Translations under genes and position numbers: made by a program
Shown: in pieces, positions 33,862-42,983 of the stretch
Layout of the letters: every line of letters begins with the position of its first letter
Numbering within the stretch: the first letter of the stretch is position 1
NCBI GenBank assembly: GCA_963781345.1
Contig: CAWAFQ010000015.1
Location: 80,513 to 144,512 of the forward strand
Reading direction: 5' to 3'
DNA: 64,000 nucleotides
DNA from: JBBRHQ01 sp963781345
GTDB lineage: Bacteria; Actinomycetota; Thermoleophilia; Solirubrobacterales; 70-9
The notes under the pieces: model-generated
The model's input: only the letters and a program-made list of their open reading frames with translations
Databases searched by the model: none
What the model was told of the DNA's origin: nothing

Positions 33862-35853
33862 TCAGTGCGCGAGCCGCCGGGCCAGCTCGGTGAAGTAGTC
33901 GAGCGAGGCCGGGTTGGCGAGCGAGTCGCGGCTGGCGGCCTGCTCGGCGGGCGTGCCCATCAGGATCCGCTTCACCGGGACCTCGAGCACCTTGCCGCTC
34001 AGCGTCCGCGGCACCTCGGCGACCTCGAAGACCTCGTTCGGGACGTGGCGGGGCGAGCACTGCTCGCGGATGCGCCGGGCGATCTCGCGCTCGAGGTCAT
34101 CGTCGAGTACGGCGCCCTCGCGCAGGACGACGAACAGCGGCATCCAGCCCTCGGTGCCCTCGCGCGGGACGTCCACGACCAGGGCGTCGGTGATCTCCGG
34201 AATCCCCTGCACGGCCCGGTAGATCTCGCTGGTGCCCATGCGCACGCCGGAGCGATTGATGGTCGAGTCGGATCGCCCGTAGATGATCGCGGTGCCGCGC
34301 GAGGTGATCTCGATCCAGTCGCCGTGGCGCCAGACCCCCGGGTAGTGCTCGAAGTACGCGGCGCGGTAGCGGCTGCCGTCCTCGTCTCCCCACAAGAAGA
34401 CGGGCATCGAGGGCATCGGCTCGGTCACCACGAGCTCGCCGACCTCGCCGATCAGCGGCCGGCCCTGCTCGTCCCAGGCCTCGACCGCAGCGCCGAGGGC
34501 GCGCGCCTGCAGCTCGCCGCGGTAGACGGGGAGGATCGGCACCCCGCCGACGAAGGCGGTGCAGAGGTCGGTGCCGCCGCTGGTGGAGAAGAGCCAGGTG
34601 TCGGATCCGATCTGGCGGTAGATCCAGTCGAAGCCCTCGGGCGAGAGCGGTGAGCCGGTCGAGCCGACCGCGCCGAGGCGCGAGAGGTCGCGGCCGGAGC
34701 CGGGCTCGATGCCGTCCTTCATGCAGGCCGCGATGTAGGAGGCGCTGGTACCGAAGCAGGTGACCCCGGCATCGGCGGCGAGGTCCCAGAGCACGCCCAT
34801 GTCCGGATGGCCGGGGTTGCCGTCGTAGAGGACGACGGCCGCCCTCGTCAGCAGCCCGGAGACGAGGAAGTTCCACATCATCCAGCCCGTCGTCGTGAAC
34901 CAGAAGATGCGATCGCCCGGGTGCAGGTCGGCGTGGAGGTGGAGCTTCTTCAGGTGCTCGAGGAGGATGCCCCCCTGGCTCTGGACGATCGCCTTCGGCA
35001 GGCCGGTGGTGCCGGAGGAGTAGAGCACCCAGAGGGGGTCGGAGAAGGCGACTCGCTCGAAGGCCAGGTTGGCGCCCTCACCGCCGGCGAGCAGCTCCTC
35101 CCAGCGGATGGCGCCGCTCAGCCCCGAGAGGTCGGGATCCTCGGCGAGGTAGGGAAGGACGACCGTGCGCTCGAGGCTCGGCATCTCCGCCTGCAGGCCG
35201 GCGAGGACGGCGGTGCGGTCGAAGTCGCGGCCGCCGTAGCGGTAGCCGTCGACCGCGAACAGGACCTTGGGCTCGATCTGGGCGAAGCGATCGACAACGC
35301 TCGAGGCGCCGAAGTCGGGAGAGCACGACGACCAGATCGCCCCGATCGAGGCCGTCGCCAGGAAGGCGATGACCGCCTCCGGGATGTTCGGCAGGTAGGC
35401 GACGACGCGGTCTCCGGGGCCGACGCCGAGCGCCCGCAGGCCACCGGCGGCGGCCGCGACCCTCGCTCGCAGCTCGCCCCAGGTCAGCTCCGCTAGCTCG
35501 CGCAGCTCCGATGCGTGCGCGATCGCGACCTCGGAGTCGTCGCGATCGCGGAAGACGTGCTCGGCGTAGTTGACGCGGGTTCCGGGGAACCACTCGGCAC
35601 CGGGCATCTGCCGTGAGCCGAGCGCCTCGGAGCGGGGAACGTCGGAGCGGACCGCGAAGAAGTCCCAGATCGAGGACCAGAAGGCCTCGAGGTCGCCCAC
35701 CGACCACTCCCACAGCGAGCCGTAGTCGTCGAAGGAGAGGTCGCGCTCGGCCGCGAGCCAGCGCATGTACTCGGCCATCCGCGAGCGCTCGACCATCTCC
35801 TCGGAGGGCCGCCAGAGAAGCTCCGCGGGCGGATGTTCGGGGTCGGCGTGCAA
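33862..35853 (-). CDS. aacS: acetoacetyl-CoA synthetase
   Basis: 663 residues from TTG. It belongs to the ANL superfamily. The P-loop-like motif is SSGTTGLPKAIVQSQGG, and core motif A5 is STSGGTDLCTAF. The hinge is in YGRSDSTINRSGVRMGTSE, and the C-terminal lysine motif is LSGKVLEVPVKRIL. The opening segment WRPSEEMVERSRMAEYMRWL and the length of about 660 are specific to acetoacetyl-CoA synthetase. It activates acetoacetate made by HMG-CoA lyase. It faces the broken ABC locus tail to tail. Confidence 0.93.
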   Translation of the reverse strand: MHADPEHPPAELLWRPSEEMVERSRMAEYMRWLAAERDLSFDDYGSLWEWSVGDLEAFWSSIWDFFAVRSDVPRSEALGSRQMPGAEWFPGTRVNYAEHVFRDRDDSEVAIAHASELRELAELTWGELRARVAAAAGGLRALGVGPGDRVVAYLPNIPEAVIAFLATASIGAIWSSCSPDFGASSVVDRFAQIEPKVLFAVDGYRYGGRDFDRTAVLAGLQAEMPSLERTVVLPYLAEDPDLSGLSGAIRWEELLAGGEGANLAFERVAFSDPLWVLYSSGTTGLPKAIVQSQGGILLEHLKKLHLHADLHPGDRIFWFTTTGWMMWNFLVSGLLTRAAVVLYDGNPGHPDMGVLWDLAADAGVTCFGTSASYIAACMKDGIEPGSGRDLSRLGAVGSTGSPLSPEGFDWIYRQIGSDTWLFSTSGGTDLCTAFVGGVPILPVYRGELQARALGAAVEAWDEQGRPLIGEVGELVVTEPMPSMPVFLWGDEDGSRYRAAYFEHYPGVWRHGDWIEITSRGTAIIYGRSDSTINRSGVRMGTSEIYRAVQGIPEITDALVVDVPREGTEGWMPLFVVLREGAVLDDDLEREIARRIREQCSPRHVPNEVFEVAEVPRTLSGKVLEVPVKRILMGTPAEQAASRDSLANPASLDYFTELARRLAH

Positions 35854-35862
35854 GGGGTCGGC

Positions 35863-37149
35863 TTATACCCGATGGGTGGAGCGAGGGGTGGGGGAGGGCT
35901 GGTTCGGGTCCTCTCCCGCGGCGGCCGGGTCCGGATCGCTCGAGACGTCGAGATCGCGGTCGATCTCCCTCACCAGCTCGACCGTGAAATCGGTCGCGCG
36001 CGTCATCGCCTCGGCGTCGACATTGCCCGGGTTGTCCTCGGGCGTGTGGTAGTAGGGAGCGCCGACCCCGTCCTTGGCGCCGACGATCGAGATCGCCCGG
36101 AATCCGCGCACGATCACCGGCAGGGCGTCGGTGTGGAAGGAGTGGCGGACGGGGCGCGCGGCGTGCTCGCCCTCAGGGCCCGAGCGCTGCCTCTCGGCGA
36201 TCCCCTCGCAGAGCTCGACCAGGCGCCGGTCCATCGCCCAGTTCACGATCGCCCCCTCGCTTCGCTGGTAGTGGACGTCGCCATATGAGACCGAGTCGAG
36301 GTTGACGAAGAAGGTCCTCTCGCGGTCGATCTCGCGGCGGTGCGCGCCCATGTAGCAGGCCATTCCCTCGGCGTTGCACTCCTCGGCCCCGGGGAGAATC
36401 ACCCAGACGTCGAGGTTCTCGGGCGGGTCCTCGCCGAGCACCTCGGCGGCTGAGAGGACCGCGGCGACCGCCGAGGCGTTGTCGCAGGCGCCGGGGACGA
36501 TCTCCGAGAGGGCGATGTCAACCAGCAGCACGATCGCCACCAGCCCCAGCGCGATGAAGACGAGCTGCAGGGCCGAGACCCAGGCGTCTTCGATTCCGGC
36601 CAGCCGCAGCCCCGTGACCAGCAGCAGCGGAACCACCCCGGCCCAGAAGATCAACCGGATCGGCCCCAGCAGCACCCGACCGCGCTCGGGGAGGCGGCGC
36701 GCGGCCTTCTCCGAGTGGGGCCCGAAGACGAGTCCCGTCTTCGCCGCGTCGTAGTGGGCCGAGAGCACGACCCGGTAGGGCGCCTCGGGATTTGAGCCGG
36801 GCGAGACGACGTTCTGGGAGGCGCGCCGGAACAGCAGCCGCCGCAGGAGGTAGAGGCGGGTGTTCTGGTCGAGGAAGAGCGAGAGCGCCGAGAAGAGGAC
36901 GAGGCCGAAGCCGGCGGCGGGGGAGAGCAGCGCCACCAGGCTGCCGATGATCGCCAGAGCCACGTGCAGCGCCATCGCCAGCGAATACTCGGGGTGGACG
37001 TAGGTCGGCTCGACCTCGACCCGGCGGCCCATCTCCCGCAGGCGCCCGGCGAGCCAGTTCGCGGCCCGGCGCTCGGCATCGGTCCCCGGCCCCCGCCCCT
37101 CGAAGGAGCAGAGCCTCTCGATCACCTCGAAGCGGCCGGCGGCGTCCAC
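35863..37149 (-). CDS. M28-family peptidase with inserted membrane segments
   Basis: 428 residues from GTG. The zinc ligands of an M28 aminopeptidase are all present: His in LSAHYDAAK, Asp in PGACDNASAVAAVL, Glu-Glu in LPGAEECNAEG, Asp in FFVNLDSVSYG, and His in PYYHTPED. What is unusual is that membrane segments interrupt the domain: two after about residue 55 and two between the first His and the Asp ligand. So it is a multi-pass membrane peptidase rather than a soluble one. A Pro-rich tail ends the protein. It follows aacS on the same strand, 9 bp away. Confidence 0.85.
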   Translation of the reverse strand: MDAAGRFEVIERLCSFEGRGPGTDAERRAANWLAGRLREMGRRVEVEPTYVHPEYSLAMALHVALAIIGSLVALLSPAAGFGLVLFSALSLFLDQNTRLYLLRRLLFRRASQNVVSPGSNPEAPYRVVLSAHYDAAKTGLVFGPHSEKAARRLPERGRVLLGPIRLIFWAGVVPLLLVTGLRLAGIEDAWVSALQLVFIALGLVAIVLLVDIALSEIVPGACDNASAVAAVLSAAEVLGEDPPENLDVWVILPGAEECNAEGMACYMGAHRREIDRERTFFVNLDSVSYGDVHYQRSEGAIVNWAMDRRLVELCEGIAERQRSGPEGEHAARPVRHSFHTDALPVIVRGFRAISIVGAKDGVGAPYYHTPEDNPGNVDAEAMTRATDFTVELVREIDRDLDVSSDPDPAAAGEDPNQPSPTPRSTHRV

Positions 37150-37219
37150 GTCTGGATTATCGCTGGGGGGGCGAGCTCAGCGTCTTGGCCCGCGGATCTC
37201 ATCCACTGCCCCCGAAACA

Positions 37220-37303
37220 TGCGGCGGGTGGGATTCGAACCCACATGTCCCGAAGGACAGCGCCTTTTGAGGGCGCCCTGTCAACCAGTTGCAGCACCGC
37301 CGC
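37220..37303 (-). tRNA. tRNA-Leu (CAA)
   Basis: Class II tRNA of 84 nt on the minus strand. Acceptor GCGGCGG pairs with CCGCCGC, with discriminator A. Anticodon CAA is in a CTCAAAA loop. There is a long variable arm (TGTCC TTCG GGACA) and T-loop GTTCGAATC. CCA is not encoded. Confidence 0.93.
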
Positions 37304-37356
37304 CTGAGAGCCATTCTAGGCTCGACGCGGGTTCTCGGGCGTGGCTCGAGGTAGCG

Positions 37357-37890
37357 CTACGCCGGCGTTGCAGCGCCGTCGTCGGGCGCAGCCCCGGCAC
37401 CGTAGTCCTCGCCGGAACCGATCGGGCGCTCCTCCTCGACGTGCCACTCCTGGTTGAAGGCAATCATCGTGACCAGCATCAGGGCGAGCTGGATCGGGAT
37501 CAGGATGACGACGAGCAGGCCGATCAGCGGAGAGGGGAGCAGTCCCTCGTCCAATCCGACCTTGTCGCGGGCGAACCAGGTGTTGGCGGCGATCGCGCAG
37601 AAGATCACCAGGAGAACCGCCCAGGCCGAGGCCACGGGGAGCACGCCGCGCCGCCAGCGCGCGATCAGTACCGCGAAGAGGACGTAGAGGAAGACATAGA
37701 AGATCAGGCAGATGAGTCCCATCGCGGCGCCGCCCTGAAGGATCGGCCAGCCGGCGATGGTCACGATCGCGGCGAGCGCGGCGGATACCAGCAGCAGTGT
37801 GACGACCACGAACTTCATCGTGATCGACTGTGGCTTGACCCTGTTCGGCCGCCAGAGCTCGTAGCCCGGCCTTGCCTCTCCAACCGGCAT
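37357..37890 (-). CDS. four-helix membrane protein of unknown function
   Basis: 177 residues from ATG (a GTG directly before it is possible). Four hydrophobic segments: about 28-50, 53-77, 90-108 and 122-145. The last has the patch LLVVILIPIQLALMLVTMI. The C-terminus is an acidic tail (EEERPIGSGEDYGAG). I do not recognise the family. The only polar landmarks in the membrane part are an Asn-Thr-Trp (AANTWFARDKVG). It lies between two tRNA-Leu genes. Confidence 0.7.
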   Translation of the reverse strand: MPVGEARPGYELWRPNRVKPQSITMKFVVVTLLLVSAALAAIVTIAGWPILQGGAAMGLICLIFYVFLYVLFAVLIARWRRGVLPVASAWAVLLVIFCAIAANTWFARDKVGLDEGLLPSPLIGLLVVILIPIQLALMLVTMIAFNQEWHVEEERPIGSGEDYGAGAAPDDGAATPA

Positions 37891-37961
37891 CACGGTCGAT
37901 CATAGAATCTATGCAAGATGCGCGCAGGGGTTTCTTGCCCGGCGGCGCATCGAGCGCGCCC

Positions 37962-38045
37962 GCGGGCGTGGCGGAATTGGCATACGCGCCAGGTTTAGGT
38001 CCTGGTGGGCTTCGGCCCGTGGGGGTTCAAGTCCCTCCGCCCGCA
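37962..38045 (+). tRNA. tRNA-Leu (TAG)
   Basis: Class II tRNA of 84 nt. Acceptor GCGGGCG pairs with CGCCCGC, discriminator A. Anticodon stem CCAGG/CCTGG holds the loop TTTAGGT with anticodon TAG. The variable arm is GGGCTTCGGCCC and the T-arm is GGGGGTTCAAGTCCCTC. Confidence 0.93.
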
Positions 38046-38114
38046 CTCTTCTCCCGGCAGCCCCGTGGCCGCCGGCGCCGGTTTCGGCGGCCGCGGGCCC
38101 GCCGGGGCGGTCAC

Positions 38115-38152
38115 TGAACGGAATTGGTCGCGACGGCAGCCAATTCCGTTCA
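38115..38152. other. perfect 13-bp inverted repeat between two tRNA genes
   Basis: TGAACGGAATTGG and its exact complement CCAATTCCGTTCA are separated by 12 nt. It is AT-richer than its surroundings and sits about 44 bp upstream of tRNA-Trp and 70 bp after tRNA-Leu. There is no T-run. It could be an operator, a terminator without U-tail, or part of a mobile sequence. Confidence 0.6.
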
Positions 38153-38195
38153 ACGAGCAGAAATCTCCGCGGGTAGCATGGTCCGCCGCACCCCC

Positions 38196-38267
38196 GGGGG
38201 AGTGAGCCAACGGCTAAGCGCGCGGTCTCCAAAACCGTGAATCCGGGTTCGAATCCCGGCTCCCCCG
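38196..38267 (+). tRNA. tRNA-Trp (CCA)
   Basis: 72 nt. Acceptor GGGGGAG pairs with CTCCCCC, discriminator G. Anticodon CCA is in the loop CTCCAAA between CGGT and ACCG. T-arm CCGGGTTCGAATCCCGG. The next base begins the stop codon (complement strand) of the downstream convergent gene, so the tRNA and that CDS abut. Confidence 0.9.
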
Positions 38268-39506
38268 CTACTTCGGCTCAAAGCCGTGCAGGGAGAAATA
38301 GCCGATCAGGAAGAGCTTGCGGCCGTCGGAGATCATCGGCGTGTAGCCGGGGGAGGGGTAGTGGAAGGTCTTGCGATGGGTGAGGACGTCGATTCCGATC
38401 GACTCCTCGGTCTGGAAGCTCGAGGTGTAGACGGTGTGGCCGATCACGGTCGCCGTTCCCGGAACCTGTCCGCCGACGTCGAAGCTCCACTCCTTGTCCC
38501 CGGTGAGGGCGTTGAGCGCGTAGAGGCGGTGGTCGTAGGAGCCGATGTAGACGGTCGGCGGCGTCCCCGGCACCCGCGCCAACGCCGGCGAGCCGTAGAT
38601 GTCGTCGCCGGTTTCATAGGACCAGGCCTTCTTCCCCGTTCTGGCGTCGAAGCCGTAGACGGTGCCGTCGTCTCGTCCCGCGTAGACGCGGCCGTAGGCG
38701 AGTGCCGAGGAGGAGTAGAAGCCGCCACTTCCGAAGGGCGGGACCTTGGTCGTGTCGGTCTGCCAGATCAGCTTGCCGGAGTCCGCGTCGAGGCAGAACA
38801 TCGTCCCGGTGTAGTCGCCGAAGTAGATGCGACCGAGGCGGTAGCTCGGGCTCGACTTGATCGGCGAGGCGGCGTTGTACTGCCAGCGGTTGCGGCCGTT
38901 CGCGGTGTTGATGGCGAACAGGTTGGTCTTGTCGGAGCCGAGGTAGAGCGTCTCGCCGACGACGATCGGCGAGGACTCGAGGTGAGTGTCGAGGTTGCGC
39001 TTCCAGATGATCTTCCCGTCCCTGGCGTCGAAGGCCACCAGCTCGCCGCCCCTGAAGGCGACGAAGAGGCGACCGCGCAAGTAGACGGGGGCGGTCACGT
39101 CCGACGGCGGCCCGACCTCTCGGTGCGAGCGCTGGATGTCCCAGAGCACCCTGCGGTCTGAGAGCCGCAGCGCCCGCACATTGCCGTACTTGTCGGCGAC
39201 GTAGGCGACGCCGCCGGCGACGGCCGGCGGGAATTCGATCAGGACACGGTCATTGAACGACCACAGATGCTTCAGCGGCGGGTTCAGCCGCTCCGGAGCC
39301 CGCAGGTAGTGAATGCGCGACCGAGTGCGGCCGAACAACCGCCACGGCGTCAGCGCCCCGAGCGCCTGCTGGGCGCCGGATGCGACCGGGTCCTCGGCCG
39401 ATGTCCCGTCGCCCGAGCCGCCGCCGCATCCCCAGCCGGCGAGCGCGGAGCCGACCGCGAGCGCGAGCAGCGCCGCAACCAGGGCTCGGGGCCGGTGTTT
39501 CGCCAT
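38268..39506 (-). CDS. secreted PQQ-like beta-propeller protein
   Basis: 412 residues from ATG. An N-terminal signal (ALVAALLALAVGSALAGWGC) suggests export, though the lipobox is not canonical. The rest is a string of PQQ-enzyme-type repeats (about eight), each with VYxGsxdgxLYALdaxTGxxxW, for example RLYALNALTGDKEW, TVYGFDARTGKKAW and NLFAINTANGRNRW. They fold as a beta-propeller. No PQQ-binding catalytic Cys pair or Ca ligand is seen, so it is probably a scaffold or binding protein, BamB-like in shape, and not a dehydrogenase. The stop codon abuts tRNA-Trp. Confidence 0.85.
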   Translation of the reverse strand: MAKHRPRALVAALLALAVGSALAGWGCGGGSGDGTSAEDPVASGAQQALGALTPWRLFGRTRSRIHYLRAPERLNPPLKHLWSFNDRVLIEFPPAVAGGVAYVADKYGNVRALRLSDRRVLWDIQRSHREVGPPSDVTAPVYLRGRLFVAFRGGELVAFDARDGKIIWKRNLDTHLESSPIVVGETLYLGSDKTNLFAINTANGRNRWQYNAASPIKSSPSYRLGRIYFGDYTGTMFCLDADSGKLIWQTDTTKVPPFGSGGFYSSSALAYGRVYAGRDDGTVYGFDARTGKKAWSYETGDDIYGSPALARVPGTPPTVYIGSYDHRLYALNALTGDKEWSFDVGGQVPGTATVIGHTVYTSSFQTEESIGIDVLTHRKTFHYPSPGYTPMISDGRKLFLIGYFSLHGFEPK

Positions 39507-39601
39507 CGATGAAGCATCGACGGAACGGTCGCCGGCATGAGCTCGCCGAAACTGGGTCGGTCGAACGTGGAGGCCGATGGCGCAAACCCTACGATCGTTC
39601 G

Positions 39602-41257
39602 ATGACGCGAGCGGCGGGCCTGACACTCCTGGTTGCGGCGATCGCGCTCGGCACCTCCTCGGCGAGCGCCTCAGCAGCAGGCCGCTTGCGCCCCGACGAC
39701 CCCGTCGTCTTGACCGGCGCCGGACTTCCCACCCTCGTCGGCACCTCCCCCGCCCGCGTTGTCGCCTTTCGCTGGCAGGGCGCCTGGGAGCAGGTGCCGG
39801 TGCAGGTCGACGAGCGGGCCGTCGTCGACCTCCGAAGCCTCTACCACGGGGCATCCGGGGGCGGCTCGACAGGCCTCGGCGCCCTCAGCTACACCGACCC
39901 GGGGACATTCGCCGGCCCCGACCCCGATCCGGGTCTCGACGCCGACGACGAGGTGGCGATGATGAGCGGCGACGCGGGCTCGAAGACCGGCGCTTTCAAG
40001 GACCCAGCTGGAGTCGTCGCCGCTTCCGGGGTCGAGGTCCGCGTCGTTGGTCCGGTCGCCGGCGCGGGCGCCGGCTACATCTACCTCTTCCGCAGCAAGG
40101 GCTCACTCGATCCCGCGGCCGGCAGGCACTACGTCAACTACGACTTCCACCTCAACTCGGGCCCCTACAAGATGACCTACAACTTCAACGCCGGGCCCAA
40201 CCCCGAGAACTCGACCGTCACCACCCCCTATTACTCCCAGCACTTCTCCGACCGCTGGGTCGATGACGCTCTGCAGGTCCACGCTGGCGAGGCGACCGGG
40301 GCCGACATCCTCGACCGCCACAAGTCGCTCTTTGCCCCCGGCAGCTGCGGCCGCAGCGAGGACACATTCTCGGCGGGTGAGGGTGCCTTCCTCACAAACC
40401 GCAGCGGACCGGTCCGCGCGATCCGCGCCTACATCGGTGCCAACAGCGGCCCCTACACCGAGCGCGAGCACATCTTCTACCGGCGCAGCGAGCAGATCCA
40501 CACCTACCTGCGGGTGCACCCGATCGGAAGCATCCTCGACTTCCTCGACTACTCCCCGGCGGCCACCGGAATGACCTACCGCAACCCGCTGAACACGGCC
40601 GGGGTGACGATCGACGGCGTTCCCGATTCACCCACGGCCGGGGCTCCGCTGTGGGAGCAGGTCAGCGGCCCCCAGGGCTCGCTCTCGATCCTCAACACCC
40701 TCGACGCCGACTTCCCGACCACGGCCACCTCCTACTACCTCGACGACAGCACCCCGGCGGTGACCCAGTGCACGGGTGACGCCGCCGCCTACGGGTCGAG
40801 CGGCTCCTACATCACCAGCGCCATCCCCAACACCGACCCCCGGATCGGTGCGGCCGGCACCTTCACCAGCACCCGCGACCTCTTCTTCGACGGCCCGGGC
40901 GCGGGCGCGGCGACCGCCCAGAGCCATGTGGAGGCGGCGATCGAGCCGCTTCGGACGTTGGAGCTCCGCCGTCTCCGGGTCCGCGCTACGGTCCACCGCG
41001 GGAGCCTCGAAAAAGGCGCCTCCGTTTCCGGCAGCGCCTGCCCCGCGGGATCGGCCACCAGGGCCCGCCTCGAGCGGCGTGCCAAGAGCGGCCGCTTCGC
41101 GCTCGTCCGCAGGATCGGCCTGAAACGGAGGAACGGTTGCTGGACCTTCCGGGCGACCGGCCTCAGGCGAGCGGGCCTCTACCGCGTCGTCATGCCGGCC
41201 GATTCCACCCAGGCGGGCGCCACGAGCTCCACGGTGACGGTCCGGCCGCGCGGCTGA
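39602..41257 (+). CDS. large secreted protein of unknown function
   Basis: 551 residues from ATG. A signal peptide (LTLLVAAIALGTSSASASA) opens it. I do not recognise the main domain. It is rich in Gly, Thr, Tyr and Asp and has blocks such as YVNYDFHLNSGPYKMTYNFN, GPNPENSTVTTPYYSQHFSDRW and GSILDFLDYSPAATGMTYRN. A C-terminal module of about 90 residues (LRVRATVHRGSLEKGASVSG ... LYRVVMPADSTQAGATSSTV) looks like a beta-sandwich cell-wall-associated domain. Cys pairs could form disulfides. It is divergent from the beta-propeller gene. Confidence 0.75.
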   Translation: MTRAAGLTLLVAAIALGTSSASASAAGRLRPDDPVVLTGAGLPTLVGTSPARVVAFRWQGAWEQVPVQVDERAVVDLRSLYHGASGGGSTGLGALSYTDPGTFAGPDPDPGLDADDEVAMMSGDAGSKTGAFKDPAGVVAASGVEVRVVGPVAGAGAGYIYLFRSKGSLDPAAGRHYVNYDFHLNSGPYKMTYNFNAGPNPENSTVTTPYYSQHFSDRWVDDALQVHAGEATGADILDRHKSLFAPGSCGRSEDTFSAGEGAFLTNRSGPVRAIRAYIGANSGPYTEREHIFYRRSEQIHTYLRVHPIGSILDFLDYSPAATGMTYRNPLNTAGVTIDGVPDSPTAGAPLWEQVSGPQGSLSILNTLDADFPTTATSYYLDDSTPAVTQCTGDAAAYGSSGSYITSAIPNTDPRIGAAGTFTSTRDLFFDGPGAGAATAQSHVEAAIEPLRTLELRRLRVRATVHRGSLEKGASVSGSACPAGSATRARLERRAKSGRFALVRRIGLKRRNGCWTFRATGLRRAGLYRVVMPADSTQAGATSSTVTVRPRG

Positions 41258-41291
41258 CCGCCGCCGCCGCAGCCCAGGGTGACAGGCGACC

Positions 41292-41297
41292 TATAAT
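41292..41297 (+). promoter_or_regulatory. -10 box of tRNA-Gly
   Basis: A consensus TATAAT lies 11 bp before the tRNA-Gly 5' end, which is the right distance for a tRNA promoter. No clear -35 hexamer is seen at the expected spacing. Confidence 0.65.
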
Positions 41298-41308
41298 CGG
41301 CCCGGCCG

Positions 41309-41379
41309 GCGGGCGTGGTGTAACGGTTGCACAAGACCCTTCCAAGGTCTGAGTGCCGGTTCGAGTCCGGTCGCCCGCT
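41309..41379 (+). tRNA. tRNA-Gly (TCC)
   Basis: 71 nt. Acceptor GCGGGCG pairs with CGCCCGC, discriminator T. Anticodon stem AGACC/GGTCT holds loop CTTCCAA with anticodon TCC. T-arm GCCGGTTCGAGTCCGGT. Confidence 0.93.
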
Positions 41380-41393
41380 CCTAATCCGTTGGC

Positions 41394-41862
41394 TCAGATC
41401 CGCGGCTGAGAACGGACGCTAAGCGCTCCCTGCTGGCGCGCAGTTCGGCGACGATGGCAGTTGGCGCATACAACCTCGCACTTCTCGATCTCCGCCAGGA
41501 TGCTGTGCCAAGCGCGATAGGAGAGGGCCTGGCCGATGCAAAACGACTTTTGAGCTGGATCGAGGTGGTCAAAATCGAGGACCACCGGATCGCGTTCCCC
41601 GCAGTCGGTGCAGGCGTTGCGTTTGAAGTACTCAAACAGGAATCGGGTCCGCTCAAGCCGGAGAGCCCGTTTCCTGGCTTTGGCCTGCTCCACGTACCGA
41701 CGCTTGTTCGCGAGGTAGTGGGCGCGGTGATAGGCAACGTGGCAGGAACGGCACATGTTGTGCCGCTGGTTGCGCCGTCTTTCGCCTCCAGGCAAACTCT
41801 GCGATGGGTTTCAGCTTCCCGCAGCTGCCGCATCGCCGGGTCGAGCGTTCTTCGTGTGCCAT
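41394..41862 (-). pseudogene. HNH-type zinc-finger endonuclease-like gene with one frameshift
   Basis: The ATG at 41862 opens with an actinobacterial HNH-like protein: RRCGSCGKLKPIAEFAWRRK. The frame is then lost near 41780. The next frame continues at once with RHNMCRSCHVAYHRAHYLANK, then CTDCGERDPVVLDFDHLDP and EKCEVVCANCHRRRTARQ, ending at 41394. The parts match one protein of about 155 residues with three Cys-pair zinc sites and an HNH-like centre, split by one missing base. This protein type is common near tRNA genes in this group. It precedes tRNA-Pro(GGG), divergently. Confidence 0.75.
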
Positions 41863-41917
41863 CGAACATACGTTCGCATTTCCGTCGGACGGAATGTCGC
41901 GTAGACTCACAGCCTCT

Positions 41918-41991
41918 CGGGGCGTGGCGCAGTCTGGTAGCGCACTCGGCTGGGGGCCGAGCGGTCGCTGGTTCAAATCCAGTCGCCCCGA
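41918..41991 (+). tRNA. tRNA-Pro (GGG)
   Basis: 74 nt and complete. Acceptor CGGGGCG pairs with CGCCCCG, discriminator A. The anticodon stem CTCGG/CCGAG holds loop CTGGGGG with anticodon GGG. T-arm GCTGGTTCAAATCCAGT. It is followed by a terminator-like sequence AAGCCCGCTT ... GGGTTTCCGGCGTTC. The 3' half and this terminator are repeated at 50773, 55354 and (without terminator) 59146, which marks it as the attachment gene for the accessory region. Confidence 0.95.
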
Positions 41992-42187
41992 CTAGTCGTA
42001 AGCCCGCTTGGGGACTGGGTTTCCGGCGTTCAGGCGGGATCGGGAGTCGCTTTCGACCCCCTCGTGGCACCAAGGGCGGCTACCGGCGCCCAGCGCCCGT
42101 TGAGGTCGTCCTTGGTTTGGCCATGCACTAGACCAGACAGGAGGGCTGAAGCTACCCATTCAAGGGTACGAGGCGGCGGCCCGCTGA

Positions 42188-42920
42188 TCAGGCGTCGGTT
42201 CGGCCGTCCGGCGCCTTGGCGGCGCCGGGGCGCCAAAGGCTCACCAGTCCGGCGACGAGGGTGACGAGAAAGATCTGCCCGACCAGCATCTCGAGGACAG
42301 CGAAGGACTGGCCGACCGTCCCGGAGGGGACCAGGTTGCCGTAGCCGGTCGTTGTCAGGGTCGTGTAGCTGAAGAAGAGATAGTCGCTCGCCCGTGCCTG
42401 GGCCACGCCGGTGAAGAACTCGGCGCCGCTCCAGCGGTCGAATGCGAAGTACAGGAACGCAAACAACAGTCCGAGAAGCGTGAAGACACTTAGCGCTCCG
42501 AGAATGGTGCGGAAGTCCACCCGGCTGGCGCCGATGATGACGCGACGGAGGATGGTGACGGCCGTGGTCGCCAGCATGATCGCGGCGGCGCCGAATGCAA
42601 CGCCGAGCAGCTGATCCGATGGGATTCGCTCGGCGATAGCCGCGACCAGAACGGTGACGGGCTGCGATCACGATCGCAAGGCGCACCCGCGCAGGGCGCA
42701 CGTCGGAGCTGGTGAGCGCGATGACCGCGGTCAGCACCGAAACCGCGACCGCCGCGACGCGACCGCCCCAGCCCTCGGGAGGGAGCGTCATCATCACGAC
42801 GAAGGTGACCATGATCAGGATCAGGACGAGGCCGTAGGCGTCGCCGATCCGCTCGGCTAGCTCAAGGGTCTCGCGACGGCGCCGCACACGATCCAGTCGG
42901 CTAGCACGTTGATCGGCCAC
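42188..42920 (-). pseudogene. two-pore-domain-type K+ channel (Ion_trans_2) with one frameshift
   Basis: From GTG at 42920 the first frame gives two membrane segments (AYGLVLILIMVTFVVMM and VAAVAVSVLTAVIALTS) and LAIVIAA. One extra base in the GGG run at 42659-42661 moves the rest into the next frame: VTVLVAAIAERIPSD, then LLGVAFGAAAIMLATTAV, SVFTLLGLLFAFLYFAFD, the pore TTTGYGNLVP and a last helix. The corrected protein is about 243 residues, a six-segment channel with the GYG selectivity filter and no cytoplasmic domain. A start inside the second frame gives a shorter pore-only protein of 129 residues. Confidence 0.8.
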
Positions 42921-42983
42921 CCGTGGAACCTAACCGAGCCATGGGGGTGGCTGCCCTGCCGAGCGGTCGGGTAGGTTGAGCAA

